The notes beneath the pieces are model-generated. The model saw nothing but the letters and a program-made list of their open reading frames with translations. It did not search any database and had not been told where the DNA came from. The position numbers were made by a program, and so were the translations under genes. From Haliotis asinina (Eukaryota; Mollusca; Gastropoda; Lepetellida; Haliotidae): a stretch of DNA of 64,000 nucleotides. Shown piece after piece: positions 47,441-59,299 of this stretch (positions are counted from its first letter, which is position 1; every line of letters starts with the position of its first letter). The stretch spans positions 6,999,501 to 7,063,500 of the forward strand of contig NC_090288.1 of NCBI RefSeq assembly GCF_037392515.1, read 5' to 3'.

Positions 47441-48439
47441 CGTCATGTGGATGTATGTAGCGATCGATATTTGCATTCCAGTGGATCAAAATAGATCTCA
47501 AAGCATGTGAAAACATCCACAATACATCTAACTTTCACGTTTCGGTACATCGAAAAAACCCAACAGGATACATATATTTGTTCCTATTTTTAAAGCGACC
47601 GTCTCAGCTCGCTCACAAAGAGATTCCACTTAACACCAAGTCCTCACAGCGAAATACCGAACGTACACTAGTGTAGAACACACGCACTGCACACGAACTG
47701 ATAATAATCAAGACGTTCATCCTATTCCCCTTGTTCAGGATTGTATTACGGGTAGTTACCTAGCGCTTCCTATCCTGATCGTGCTCAATTGCCACTGGAG
47801 ACTCGGCCCATTACACCCGTAGTGAGCTCGTGATATCCTTCACATCCATGTTCTGGGCTGGTATAAACCAAAGATGAGATCTATAAGAGTATAAAGTTAT
47901 TCATTATATGCACTCTCTCACCCCGTTGTAACTGGCGTTTATATGTTGTTGTTTTTTATATCCGGTTTTATTGGGCCACATGAGGGTATAATTCTAAAAT
48001 AACACTTGTAGAGGTTGTGTTCTTTTTAAAAATTAAACTTCAAATACTGTTTTGGGGTGTGGTATTCTATCATCTGTAGAAGCGGAAATGATGGTATGAG
48101 CGTTTGAGTGATTTAACTCAATTTAACAGTGCTTGTTTGCAAGAGATCAAAAACCTTTGTGATTTAAGATGAATAAAATGATTGTAAAAAGGTTTATGTT
48201 TGAAGTCATTTTGTCAACACTTCTTTCGAACATTAAATATTTCTGATGTATCTAAATTCAAAAGAGGAATAAAGTAAACAAATTGAACACATCAGCTAAG
48301 GAAAATTTTATTCCAATTTAGGCATATTTATTTCCTCAGTCTGCCCAATCAGCAGGCTATTAAAAGATTTCAATTATTTGTTGAAAGGTTCTACTTCATC
48401 GGGGGCCATTCACCCTCTCTAAAGAATCCGGAATAACTT

Positions 48440-49690
48440 CAGTTCTAGAGACTCATTACCTTTTTTGTATGATTTTTGTGACATTTCAAAGGCCTTTGAC
48501 AAGTTGTGGTATAAAAGTTTATTGCACAAATTAGTAAATTACGGTGCCCGTGGACATTTACTTCGTTGGTTAACTAACTATTTATCTGGTAGACGACAGT
48601 GTGTTTCTATCAATGGTATATTATCAAAGGAATTAAACGTTACCGCAGGGGTTCCTCAAGGATCTGCCCTTGGATAGTTTTTGTTCCTTGTGTACATCAA
48701 TAATTTACCTGAATCACTGACAAATGTCACAAGGCTGTGATTTGGTGTTGCAGGAAAGTTGTAAAAACCATTGAAACCATTAGTTACGATTAACCCGAAT
48801 GAGACAAAAGTCATGCTTTATAAAACTGGAAATTGTCCACAGTTTCGTGACTTGATTTTCAATAATGAACATCTGGAATGTGTACATCAACATAAACATC
48901 ACGGAGTCATCTCTTCAGAAGATACAAAATGGTCGCATCATGTATCTGCTGTGACAGAAAAGGCCTAAAAACCTGTCTCCTCATTACGGACGCTAAAGTA
49001 CATGGTACGTAGATGTATCCTTTCTAGTATGTATGAAATGTACATTCGGACAATTGTCCTGGCTTTATTTGTGATAAACTTGAAATTGCACAACTTAAAG
49101 CAGAAAGAATTCTAACCGAAACGCCGAAATTCGCTTCAAGATATAGTTTATACAATGAAACTGGTTGGTTACCATTGAAAGTTTTACGAACACAAAGAAA
49201 ACTGTGTGCATTCTACAAAATTGTTAATATGCAAGCTCCTGATTACCTAATAGATTTTCTTCCAGCTTCTACTGAAACCATATCTGGATACAACTTGCGT
49301 AACAAATCAGATTTGGCTATTTCTAAATTTGTCACCTCACTTCTCCAAAAGTCATTTATTTATGATTCTGCAAGTTTTTGGAAGGCTGTCTCCTATACAA
49401 CAAAATGTACAAATTCATTACCAGCGTTTAAATCAAAGTTATCTGAAAAAAGGTCAAGGTTCCAAGACATTTTCTGTTTGGTGAAAGAAAGACAAACATA
49501 CTACAAAGTTAAGACATTCGTGTAGTTCATTGCATGCAGATCCTTTTCGTGTTGATTTATCAGAGAGTAAAGCTTGTGGTGCTTCAGTGGAAGATGCAAA
49601 CCATTTCCTTCTAAAATGTCCAAAATTTGTCAGCTGCCGTTTTGATCTGAAGCAAGACTTTGAACTATCGATTGTTCACTGAGACACTGA
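48440..49690 (+). mobile_element. Broken non-LTR retrotransposon (LINE), reverse transcriptase end
   Basis: The plus strand reads fragments of a LINE reverse transcriptase: DISKAFDKLW with the first catalytic Asp, LLRWLTNYLSGRRQCVSING, AGVPQGSALG, then FLFLVYINNLPESL. After a break come NPNETKVMLYKTGN and a C-terminal part with NETGWLPLKVLRTQRKLCAF, SGYNLRNKSD and LPAFKSKLSEK. The catalytic F-x-D-D segment is absent, removed by an internal deletion near 48735-48765. At least three in-frame stops or frame changes separate the fragments (48677, 48968 and near 49070), and the element is 5'-truncated. The arrangement suits the Jockey/CR1 group of invertebrate LINEs; the clade is uncertain. It is inactive. 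Confidence 0.85.
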
Positions 49691-50171
49691 CATTATTCTT
49701 TATGGCAATTAATAATAATATCTTTAGTCATGTGCACAAATACATTGTACGAAGTAAGCACTCCGATTAATGAAAAATATATCTTAATATTTCGTCCATT
49801 CATTATTGTTCATGTTTCTGATGGGAGCGGGCGGTAATAAGTAAGAAAACTTGTGCCCAATCATTTTCAACATTGAATAAACTATGTTTAAAAAACAGTT
49901 CTTAGCATTGTGAACAGTTTCAGTGTAGACAGTTATTACAAGTGAGAACACAGATTTGTGCGTAGGTGTAATTATGATAAATAAAAGATTTAAGAAATCA
50001 AATATTATTCTGGAGATGCTTTATATTCTTTAATTAACGTGTTGAAATGCTACCTGAAAGCAGACTGAGTCTCAAACACGCACGCACTCAAATGGGGTGA
50101 GTTAGTACATTTTAGCAATACGCCAACATCACGGCGGGGGGACCAGAAATGGGCTTCAGACCTTGTACTCA

Positions 50172-50681
50172 CATTCTCTTCCCACAGAGGTTACTCTTGT
50201 CATATCTTCCTACGTAACCTCTGTTCTAATACGGCCACATTTTCCGTTCATCGCGAAATCCCCTTGCGGCAAACAATCGCAACAGGAATTATCTCCCTTG
50301 TTACTATCCAATCAGAACACGCGTAAAATAGATTTAGCTCCAATATGGCCTCCCCCGTTGAGTTGGTTCATCAACGTGCGAAGGAAAGAATCGGTATTTC
50401 ATGTTTGACTGAAAATCAGAAACTGGCAATAGAGAGTGCAGGGATCAATCGCCATGATGAGTTTATAGAAACAAAAACTGGTAGTGGCAAGTTTTCCCGA
50501 TGCATTCGGAAATTACCGAGATCTTGCGAATGATCACTTTTGAAACAACGTCGCCGATTGCACAACTAAATCTGAACGCCTCCAATCGCGAGTCTTGAAC
50601 ACTCGCACCATGAAAGGACCGTATTAGAACAGAGCTTACGTAGGAAGATATGACAGGAGTAACCTCTATGGGAAGAGAATG
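50172..50681. mobile_element. Non-autonomous TIR DNA element carrying a helicase-like fragment
   Basis: The ends are inverted repeats of about 62 bp with three or so mismatches, starting cattctcttccca and including gtcatatcttcctacgta. The flanks ttgtactca (50163-50171) and ttgtaccca (50682-50690) are a 9-bp target duplication with one difference, which points to a Mutator-like (MULE) element. The DNA on either side is the two halves of one SINE, confirming insertion. Inside, 50345-50500 reads MASPVELVHQRAKERIGISC and on to ENQKLAIESAG and ETKTGSGK, resembling the start of a superfamily 2 helicase up to Walker A. No transposase is present. Confidence 0.75.
50345..50533 (+). pseudogene. Helicase N-terminal fragment inside the TIR element
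   Basis: An open frame of 62 codons: MASPVELVHQRAKERIG, then TENQKLAIESAG (Q-motif-like), then DEFIETKTGSGK, a Walker A-like P-loop. The similarity ends right after GSGK, where a helicase would continue with S or T and then a hydrophobic helix. Here it reads FSRCIRKLPRSCE and stops. This looks like a captured first exon or exon fragment of a RecQ/DEAD-like gene. The assignment rests on motif pattern only. Confidence 0.5.
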
Positions 50682-51300
50682 TTGTACCCACTGTACCGGG
50701 GACTTCGGCACTATAACCATTAGGCAACCCCATAGCACCTTAATAAGGGCATATACAACATTTTGGCATACTCCATGGCCTAGCGAGCTTCTATTAAATT
50801 CCCTGCGTTGTGTCCCACATTCCCATTCTACCAGCAGCTAAATGGCAATCAGAGGCGGGTTAATGCTTGTGAATGAGCCGAGGGTCCCTTTAATTTTCAT
50901 GGGTCTAGATAGTCAGTGGTCATAAAGCACCGAGTGGCATGACCGTTTGCCCGGTTTCCTGAGCCTGGTATCAAGTATACGTAGCTCTTTCTGCCCTGTT
51001 TATCCACAATGACCAATCATGCCTCCCGTGCGATTGTATAAACTTCATTTTCATGTCGGCAAGATAATAACCACCCTGAACAAATAGGTTAGAGTGCAAC
51101 AGGTTCGACAATAATCAAGACAATTATCAGGCCATCAAGTTCTCATTTTCATTTTTGGAGAGGCAGCAAATATAATATGATCCAATTTATGATCACCTTA
51201 TGAATCACTGGCAAGGAATGCTCCCCATTCGGTGCGAGAAGCCCGGATGTGGAAACAGTGTCGCATGGCATGGCGGTATATGAGCCTCTCTTTAATACCC

Positions 51301-51698
51301 CATTCGTAACTATTCGTGTCTTTCCGGCAAGCCGGATGGCGTCTCGTACCCTTCTCGTGGCCATGTTTAGATTAGGTCCTGTCTAAGCGCATACGGGCAG
51401 GGAGATGAAAATAGTCTAGTACTAGATAACTCTGAATTTCCACATATGGCTCTTAGAACATCTACATCCCGTGGGCAAAACAGCAATACGATCATTCCCT
51501 TTTCAAATATGTTTCAGTGTTGAAAGTTGTTCATCCTTTAGCTCAAAGTTTATGTTTAAATTGTGCTTTGTATAGTGTAGCGAAGTTTCAAAGATCAACG
51601 GTTGCGGCGTTTTCTTGTTTTGAAATCCGTTTTACTACGCGCGATTTGATTGGTTTGCCACGATTCTGGTCACGGAAAGAGACGAATAGTTACGAATG
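51301..51698. mobile_element. 398-bp non-autonomous TIR element with perfect 10-bp target duplication
   Basis: Both ends read cattcgtaactattcgt inward, with an extra base in one arm after which tctttccg continues. The direct repeats tttaataccc at 51291-51300 and 51699-51708 are identical, as expected for a recent insertion of a MULE- or P-like element. No transposase is encoded; the open frame across its right end is not a recognised protein. Confidence 0.8.
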
Positions 51699-53334
51699 TT
51701 TAATACCCGTGTACATGACGGACTGCCGACGCAATAACTGGTTCACCAGCTTCAATACAAGACAACGATAACTCGGTATTCTGTTTATTCTTGCTCTAGT
51801 TTACACACCAAGTGTGACAACATCATCTCAAAACTTACACGTTATTGTACGGGTTTGATTGAATGCAGTAGTTACTCGGCGTGTGTTTAGCTTAGGAACT
51901 TGTGGCATTTCAACTTTCAGCAGACTTTTCTTACGATTACCAAAAAGGTTTTGCCGAATTTGCAAACAACATCTGACTAAACTTTTATTTAATACCGTCA
52001 ATTAATAATTAGATCAATAACCGATGATTTCGGTTTGAAGCCAAAGAATTCCAACTGATTTCTGGGAGAAAGTCAATGCAAAATCATTGTAAAGGGACAT
52101 TCTTCAAAGGAATCGACCATTAATTCCGTAGGGTGGTGGGGGTGTCCGTGACAAAACTGTCGACCATGGTTTGGACGATAGCGTTATTTCATATGCCGTT
52201 CATTGTTATCAGAGTATGAACACATCAAAGAACAAAAACAACGATATGTCATTAAATTGGTTAACCAAAACTACTTTGGTTGCCGAAAATGTGAAGCCCT
52301 TCAGACGATAAATGGCCGGCCCCTATATGACAACATTTCGTAGGTGTCAAAACACTTGGATAATATCTTTAATGGGTGTTATTGCATTGGATAGGATAAA
52401 CGTAAAATAACTTAACATATAGTAAACATACATAGCACTATGAACAACATAGCATGCATTATCAGATAATATAATGCCCCCCTCTGGTTACAGCACTTGT
52501 CAGCAGGGATCAACAGATCACAGATATGTATATAGATATTTTTGGTAAATGGCAGGTGTGTCAGCTGCATATAGTTCTCCAGACAGGATTTAACCATTCT
52601 TTATAAACTCACGCGTTACTTCAAGATAACTTTATCTTCACACTATCTGCAAAAAAAAGTCGTGAAGTCGAAGTCCCGGGAGTCACCGGCATTACTAGTT
52701 CGAGACAACGATAATTTGTTTTTGCTTTGTTTTGTAACACCGCACTAATCGATATTCAGGGAATGTGAAGACAATGTGTAATTGATCGAGTACGGACCTG
52801 GCATTCCAGTGACATCACGAGGATCGTCTTAAACAATTGCCTACCAAAAAAAACAATGTTCGTGAACCAGTTAAGCGAAGCAGACATGACAATCATTAGT
52901 CTCTGGATACCAGTTCTGATCTAAACGCAGATAATCGATAATCGAGTCGATAATCGATACGGTCAATGATAACCATATTATTTTCACAAAATCGGTGCAA
53001 TACTTTTTCACCTCGAATAGGTACCGGTTCGATTTACCGAAGTTTCATTGCTGAGAGAACGACTTCGCGCTGAGGTTATTAAAGGTAACATTTTTGGAAT
53101 GAATATGTTATGAATATGAAACATATGGGCGTCTTTAATAGTCGTATGAACACTTGATTCGAGGAAAATATTACTATTAGCGACATAAAACAATGCTCAC
53201 TCCTCTCAGTGCTAAGTCATTTTGAATGGTTAGTAAGATAACTGGGTAACATACAAGGGGTAATACCTTTACTTTATCTCTGTTTAGACTGAACTTTATA
53301 AAGTTCCGATTTCAGTGTCATATATTTGCTAGAG

Positions 53335-53440
53335 GTTGTGAGTGAGTATTGTTTTCATGCGTCTCAAGCAATGTTCAGTCAATATTACGGTACACCATTA
53401 TGGGCTTCACAAGCTGAATCCATGGAGTCAACTCTGGAAC
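53335..53440 (-). repeat. SINE family A fragment
   Basis: Tail gtgagtgagtattgttttca, then accattatgggcttcacaag; the head is lost. Confidence 0.55.
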
Positions 53441-53849
53441 AGGCGAAGAATATAAAGAATGGTTATCTCCCTTGTATTGGCATAACTTAATTTTTTATAT
53501 ACCATACATCGTTTCTGTACACGTGGCTGTGGACAACATACCGCCAGCATCAACAAAATTAGCTTCGTGGGGAACTCCACCATCAGACTTCTCACTGAAG
53601 AGCTTTACGACGGGTCATTCGTTGATCTGAAGAAGTCTTTTGTAGTGCCTCATATATAAACCGCGTCTCCTACCTTGATAGTGTTTGATATAGACACTGT
53701 CTCTCACGGGTCTTACGTACAGCAGCGCGTCGTATACTATTTTTCACTTGTTGACAGTGAATCGTACGCAAGCAGTGTTCTCGCATTTTGTCATGCCATG
53801 CATATTGGGTCACCGACAGATGGTGGATGTTTATCAGCCTGGTTCCCTG

Positions 53850-53927
53850 CATTCGTAACTACTCGTCTCTTTCCGTGACCTCCAAGAAGAATCCGCCTTG
53901 CCGGAATGACGCGAGTAGTTACGAATG
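53850..53927. mobile_element. Short relative of the 51.3-kb TIR element
   Basis: It begins cattcgtaactactcgtctc and ends with the inverse gagtagttacgaatg, the same terminal repeats as the element at 51301-51698, in only 78 bp. No target duplication is evident, so it may be an internally deleted copy or a remnant. Confidence 0.55.
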
Positions 53928-55242
53928 TGAGCGTCGGAGCCTTGGCGCAGGCGCGACAGACCCAAGGAACCAGTGCTGGTTGTTTATCACCATTGGAAGA
54001 ACGTTCCGTGCAATCTGCATTCTAAGGCTAAGTATACTGTCAGAAATCTGTTTCACGACATCTGCCAAACTGCGCCTGCCGAGTGGAGAATTGCCGTGAT
54101 TGACAAGCAAAAGCAATCTCTTCACACATTAATACTCCGCAAGATAAATTTCTTGCAACGTGACCCAGGTACAACACCATCTGCTCAGTCCTTCAAGTGC
54201 AACATCGTCTACGATGGGCTGTCATATGCCGTTGTTTTAGTTCCGGCTGCTTGTTAAGATGAAAGACTGTGGTTAGAGATGTTGTGGTCAACGCTTGTTG
54301 GCTACGTGAACCCGTTGGTAGTGAAAATACACCATCTTGGTCAGGGTACTTGACACAGTTTTCTTTTTTCTCGCGACTTTTTTCCCGAAACAGACGGGTC
54401 AGGGAGAAATATTCTGTTATTTGTTTACTTATATTTTTCAGTTTTAGTTTTCAGGATATAAATCTATAAACGTTCACCTCGACATGTTATAGAGCTAATT
54501 TGACCACGCCCCGTGTTGTTTCAAGCAATGGGAACACGTCCATGTAATCATGGTGAATATGACGCAGTGTGAAAGGCTTTGCGTTTGCGAAAAAGCCGAA
54601 ACCAATCGAGACACCGAAAGTTGGGCTGAAAAGGTCGTTTTTGAACAGTGCTTGATGGTGCAAGAAACACGTGAGTCAGGGCTAGGTTAGAAGGTCACGA
54701 GGAACAAAAAGTATTTTACCAAGCCTCATTGCGGCAGCGAAGATCCAGCACATGTTCATGTTGACGTATTACCCCAAGCGTTGTCGGAAACCACTCTAAA
54801 TAATGTATAAACAGTGCTGGAACTAACACATCCTCCTCTTCCGAGTATTTACTGAAGATGACACAGTCCCTGTAATAATAACCCACTGCTCTCGTGTTGT
54901 TTTGAGATTTGTTGATAGTGGTACCATCGTTATTCATCATATGTACCTTCAGTCAAGGCTTCCAGTCTCACAGTGAACCATCAGATTGGTGTTAATATAT
55001 AAACACAATCTGTAGAATATCAAGAGTAGGCTGAAATGAGTATTGTTGATTGTTATCCATTCTTGCGTGTTAAAATGGCAATAGCAGGGGCGGATAACTC
55101 TTCGTGCTTAATAGTCATGAATGTTCTTCCGAAGAGAGTTATCTTTTCCTGATCCAACTATTTCAGTCTCACCACACAATGATTCCAGGAAATGGTCATC
55201 TCTCTGCCATGGATCATAGAACCGTAAAAGACTGTTCTGGTT

Positions 55243-56898
55243 TTACGACGGCGGATCGTGGCTGTACGGATCTCCGGTATAGTCGGAAAGTCGTGTATCG
55301 TGTCGGATGACATCGGGAGGCGGGACACTTTCCGCTTTCCTATTGGAACGTGACCACGCTTGGGTTCGTAGTTTATTCGATACTTGGAGTTCAGTTGCTG
55401 GGACACTCCTCGCGTGCACCATGGCAACAGTTTGGTTGTCTATTTGGTAGGTATGTGCTGTGTTTTTGACAGTCTCGTTTGACGTAATCTGGGCTTTTGG
55501 AACGTTCAGTGCACTTCTTATACTGAGCGCCCCAGCGTCCATCTTTCCTCCCTTCATTGCTTCAGGCCCTCCTCTAATCTGTTCGTTCTTCTGACCCAGC
55601 CGTGGAGCCTGCAAGGCCCGAGTTATGGACAAGGCACCAGCGTCAAGTTTCCCAAACTTTTCGGAGGGTTTATGAGACTTACAGTAAATGTTCAGATCCG
55701 CTATGTCATTTGGGTTCTGGCAGAAATTCTTCAGGTCCAGGATCATGTTGCAGACAGCGCACCTAAAACATCCTTTATGAAACAGCACGTCATCTTTGAT
55801 AGGTCCACGTTTCTCCATAGCGTACACAGTCTTATCGCATACAAGACACCGTGATTTGTCCGTGGGTTTGGCGTAGCGAGGAGGTACAGGATCGTATACG
55901 ACTTTATTGTCGGCCTCAAGTCCGGTTAAAAGAGTCCCTGGGTCAGTCCTTGGAGATGAGGGAACGGAGTTATATGGACTGACAGACGCTGATGACGTCA
56001 TACTGGAGGTACTTGTTCCATCTTGACCACTGTTTGTCCCAAAAACCAGCCTTGTGGCATTTTCTCGCTCATTTGCATAATTATCGCCCACCGGAAGTTG
56101 TGTTGTGAAGGCTGCAGACGACACAAGTGGGGGAACACTCCGTTCCGGTGATCGTATGAGTTCTCCATTAGAGCTATCTATAGACAGCTGCTTCATGTAT
56201 GGTTGACCACGAAACGGAGATTCCTGGTCACTTGAACGTCTCTGTGTTTGGTAAACTGTCTGCGTTGTCTCAGGACTATTGACATGTGTAGGTCTGGTAT
56301 TTGCCCCATTTGCTAAATTAGTTGTTCTGTTCACTCCGCTTGATTCATTTTCGCTGTAATTTTTGTGGGTTTGTACATGTCGCAATGTGTGCACGCCGTA
56401 TACATCACTTGAATTATTCGAGTTCGCAACATGAGGATTCACGCTCGAGCTCTGTGTTGTAACATGTCGGAGAGAATTGACGTTGAATACGTCACTTTGA
56501 CTTGGCGTCTGAGCTGACGATGGACTCGGTATCTGATGCACATACGTCTGTGTCGGGGCACTATTCAGGGGACCAGGGGAGATGTTTTGTGACGTTGGCA
56601 CGTTGACGACGTAAAACTGCCCCGTCTGCTGTGGCGTCAGCAAGGGGGAGTTTAGGGGAAGCTGTACCGAGTTGAGATTCGGAAACGAGGAAGCGGTGAG
56701 GTTTGGAAGGCTTGGTGTTTGATTGAGGAAGGGCGCGACTGGTGTCGTCAGAGGGATCACCTGATTTCCAAATCTGAGATTACCAAACTGGTCGACGAGG
56801 GGTTCCATGCTGACGACGGGCATGTTGTTGCCAACCCACACTGACGTGGTGTCCTCGGAAGAACTGCCGTTGCCGTTGGGGTTGTAGTCGCCGTTCAT
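55243..56898 (-). CDS. Single-LIM-domain protein with DAGALSI repeats
   Basis: One open exon encodes 551 residues from the ATG at 56898 to the stop at 55243. Residues 1-340 are rich in Ser, Asn, Pro, Thr and Gln and look disordered, a scaffold-type region. Residues 351-409 form one complete LIM zinc domain, C351-x2-C354-x19-H374-x2-C377-x2-C380-x2-C383-x22-C406-x2-H409, with all eight ligands present. After it the motif DAGALSI appears twice (residues 419-425 and 454-460), each within a segment of pattern K-[LM]-DAGALSI-x2-AL-x2-P. LIM domains mediate protein contacts, often with the actin cytoskeleton. I do not recognise a named orthologue. An acceptor (ctgtttcag) lies 6 nt before the ATG, so a 5' non-coding exon exists upstream. 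Confidence 0.88.
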   Translation of the reverse strand: MNGDYNPNGNGSSSEDTTSVWVGNNMPVVSMEPLVDQFGNLRFGNQVIPLTTPVAPFLNQTPSLPNLTASSFPNLNSVQLPLNSPLLTPQQTGQFYVVNVPTSQNISPGPLNSAPTQTYVHQIPSPSSAQTPSQSDVFNVNSLRHVTTQSSSVNPHVANSNNSSDVYGVHTLRHVQTHKNYSENESSGVNRTTNLANGANTRPTHVNSPETTQTVYQTQRRSSDQESPFRGQPYMKQLSIDSSNGELIRSPERSVPPLVSSAAFTTQLPVGDNYANERENATRLVFGTNSGQDGTSTSSMTSSASVSPYNSVPSSPRTDPGTLLTGLEADNKVVYDPVPPRYAKPTDKSRCLVCDKTVYAMEKRGPIKDDVLFHKGCFRCAVCNMILDLKNFCQNPNDIADLNIYCKSHKPSEKFGKLDAGALSITRALQAPRLGQKNEQIRGGPEAMKGGKMDAGALSIRSALNVPKAQITSNETVKNTAHTYQIDNQTVAMVHARSVPATELQVSNKLRTQAWSRSNRKAESVPPPDVIRHDTRLSDYTGDPYSHDPPS

Positions 56899-57195
56899 GG
56901 TGTGTCTGAAACAGATACAGTATACTGTGGTTTGGTACTAATTATGATACTGAGAACATTAGGTCGTGGAACTACCAGACATTGTCTTGATAGGCAGTGA
57001 TAAGCAATGGTATATCATGACATGCAAGGATAAGAGATGATATCTGTTGTTTTGTTCCACTGCGTGTCTAAGAATGTCAATACATACATACCCGAATATT
57101 GGTGACGTTTCACCCGTGACAGTTACTATTTGCCCTAACGGTACTTTCCCCCCTGTACTATGCAGACAGGCAAATCCAATTCTGGACATATTTGT

Positions 57196-57330
57196 TTTTC
57201 AGCAACCCATGCTTCAGCTTGTCGTAAGAGGTAAGTCGAGCTCAATGACGTCATTGATGCGTCATCATATCCCATTTGTGTAGATCAAAGATTATAATGG
57301 CAATCACTGGATTATCTCGTTCGGCGTCTT
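57196..57330 (+). repeat. SINE family B fragment
   Basis: It contains tttcagcaacccatgcttca, gtcatcatatcccatttgtg and caatcactggattatctcg. Confidence 0.65.
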
Positions 57331-57919
57331 TTATTAATGTAATACACCCGGGAAGTGTTATGTGAGGCGTTCACCAACACAGAAATAAAGAAAATCTCTG
57401 CCTTCAGTTACATTTCAAACACAAATTATAAACAATTACAATTACTATCAGAACACGTTTGTCTCGAATTCCGTTAACATTTCAACGTGATGTTAACATT
57501 ATTATTGGTACGTGATGTTACCAGCGTAGTAATGTATGGTAATTTATCATTTATCTCGCTCTAAAAAATGTCATGTGTATATCTATGTTGATTCACGTAC
57601 ATGTAAGTCTTCGCTCTGTTTCACGAGATTCTGATTTACATTAATATATATACCAGAGATGGGATTTGGAGTCTGTATGGAAACTAAATATTTGTTCAGC
57701 CTTAGTTTCGCAAACAGATTATTTTTAAAATATATGCTGCATATTTTGCGACACCTGTACAATTGTCATTTTTTTTGGCAGAATTTTCTAGAACGTGATC
57801 ATGATCGGGTGAACGTTTGTGTGTAAAGCCAGTTTCTACCATTTTCTGATGTGCAGCGACGCATTTGTTTTAATATATTCCCCAAAATTATTCATATATT
57901 TTATTGCCCACCCTTTTAA

Positions 57920-58075
57920 CTGACTCAGACCTTCGCCTAACACAACTCGTGGACTTGGCTGATACATGTCATCGTATTCCAATTACTGTTGATCACTTGA
58001 TTGGATGGTCCAGACCCGATTTTCAGACTGCCGCCATATAGCTGGAATATTGCTGAGCGTTAAACAACAAGCCAA
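57920..58075 (+). repeat. SINE family B copy, 5'-truncated
   Basis: It contains acttggctgatacatgtcat, ttggatggtccagacccgat and gccatatagctggaatattg, with a short tail. Confidence 0.75.
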
Positions 58076-59299
58076 AAAACCAGTCTAATACAAAGCTACC
58101 ATCAACCCGTACGTACGTTGGGCTGAATACTCGTGAAAGAAGTACTGACGGAAGCCAATACATTGACATGACACTCGATGCGTGTCCACATATGTAGTGA
58201 CATGTATGCAATGAGCGTTTCACGCAGTGATTAGAAAAGACGTTGATGACCTTGAAAAACAATTAAACCTAAAAATTCAGTATTTTTTCTGTGGACAAGC
58301 ATCAATGAGAAGTGGATATCGACCCATACATGGCGTAAATCACACTGAATGCACTGCGGTTGGTGTATATTGAATATGGGAGATAAGGTCAACAAAGAGT
58401 TGTATTGCCTCAAACATGCATTTTAACTATCAGGACTCGTGTATGAATCGTTACGCATTAACTATCGGGCGTGGTGTATTACATGTCTGCGACAATATTT
58501 TCGAGCCAGCGGCGCTACTTCCGGTACTAAGCTGGTTCTCGTTCTCCTTTGCCCTCGCCAATTGCGATATGCGAGACAGTTCCCAGCTTACTTCCAAACC
58601 AGATTCCAGTGACAAGCCGATATTCAAATACAAGGTCTGGATCCAAATTGCGCGACCGCCAAATAGGACTTTACTAGGCCAGAAAAAGTAAATAGCCATG
58701 CTTGCCTGTCACAGCTGTTGACAGTCGTAATAACTGGCTAATTTGGGGATGACTAGATCGGAGTGTTATTTCTGCAAGGATTATCGGTTCCTCACTATCA
58801 ACTGACAAGCATTCGAAAAAGTATGAAACGTTGTTTGTCACCAGAAGTACTAAACAACGTAAGATCTCGCGAAGCGTGTGTGACCTACTTACGAGCCCAT
58901 ATTCTGGATCTCTATTGAAGGCTGAATAGTTTCTACATGCCTTTTTCTTTCTGTTAAAATATCAAACGATATGTGAATATATCAACGCTGATTCGGAGTG
59001 GTTTGTAAGGGCGCGGATCCAAACACGAACGCGTTGGGTGTTATTCAACGGGGAGACACCCCTAATGTTCAAGGTTATAACAGACATTCATATTTGTTAA
59101 ATATACTGAAGGTAAGAAATAAAGAAACGGAAATGCGAGGTGGGTTTCACGCCTCGTTTTGGATTTGAAACACTCGAGAAATATCATGACAACGGAAAAA
59201 AGGACATGATTCTTCGTATTTCTTTCATACGGGAAAACGAAGGTGGACCGATGGCGAGAAGATCTGCGCTTAAGTCGCAAGGCTGCGACATCGCAAGGA

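Larger units (their letters stand above)
37620..48439. other. Intergenic, SINE-rich
   Basis: No host gene is supported. Frames open on both strands at 37791-38144 have a coding look but no recognised motif. The region holds about ten SINE copies, an interspersed repeat at 38195-38445, the triplet tract at 42.2-42.5 kb and a direct repeat at 42541-42825. I see nothing nameable at 39.5-41.9 kb or 47.5-48.4 kb. Confidence 0.5.
50091..50735 (-). repeat. SINE family A interrupted by the TIR element
   Basis: The tail side (50091-50171) has gaccagaaatgggcttcaga and ttgtactca. The head side resumes at 50682 with ttgtacccactgtacc, cggggacttcggc and aaccattaggcaacccca. The 510-bp TIR element sits between them. 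Confidence 0.75.
49691..55242. other. Intergenic, with TIR elements
   Basis: No host gene is supported. It holds the three TIR elements, an interrupted SINE, a SINE fragment at 53335-53440 and a short ataatcga tandem near 52930-52960. The LIM gene's 3' UTR must lie at the upper end, but I see no clear poly(A) signal. Confidence 0.5.
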
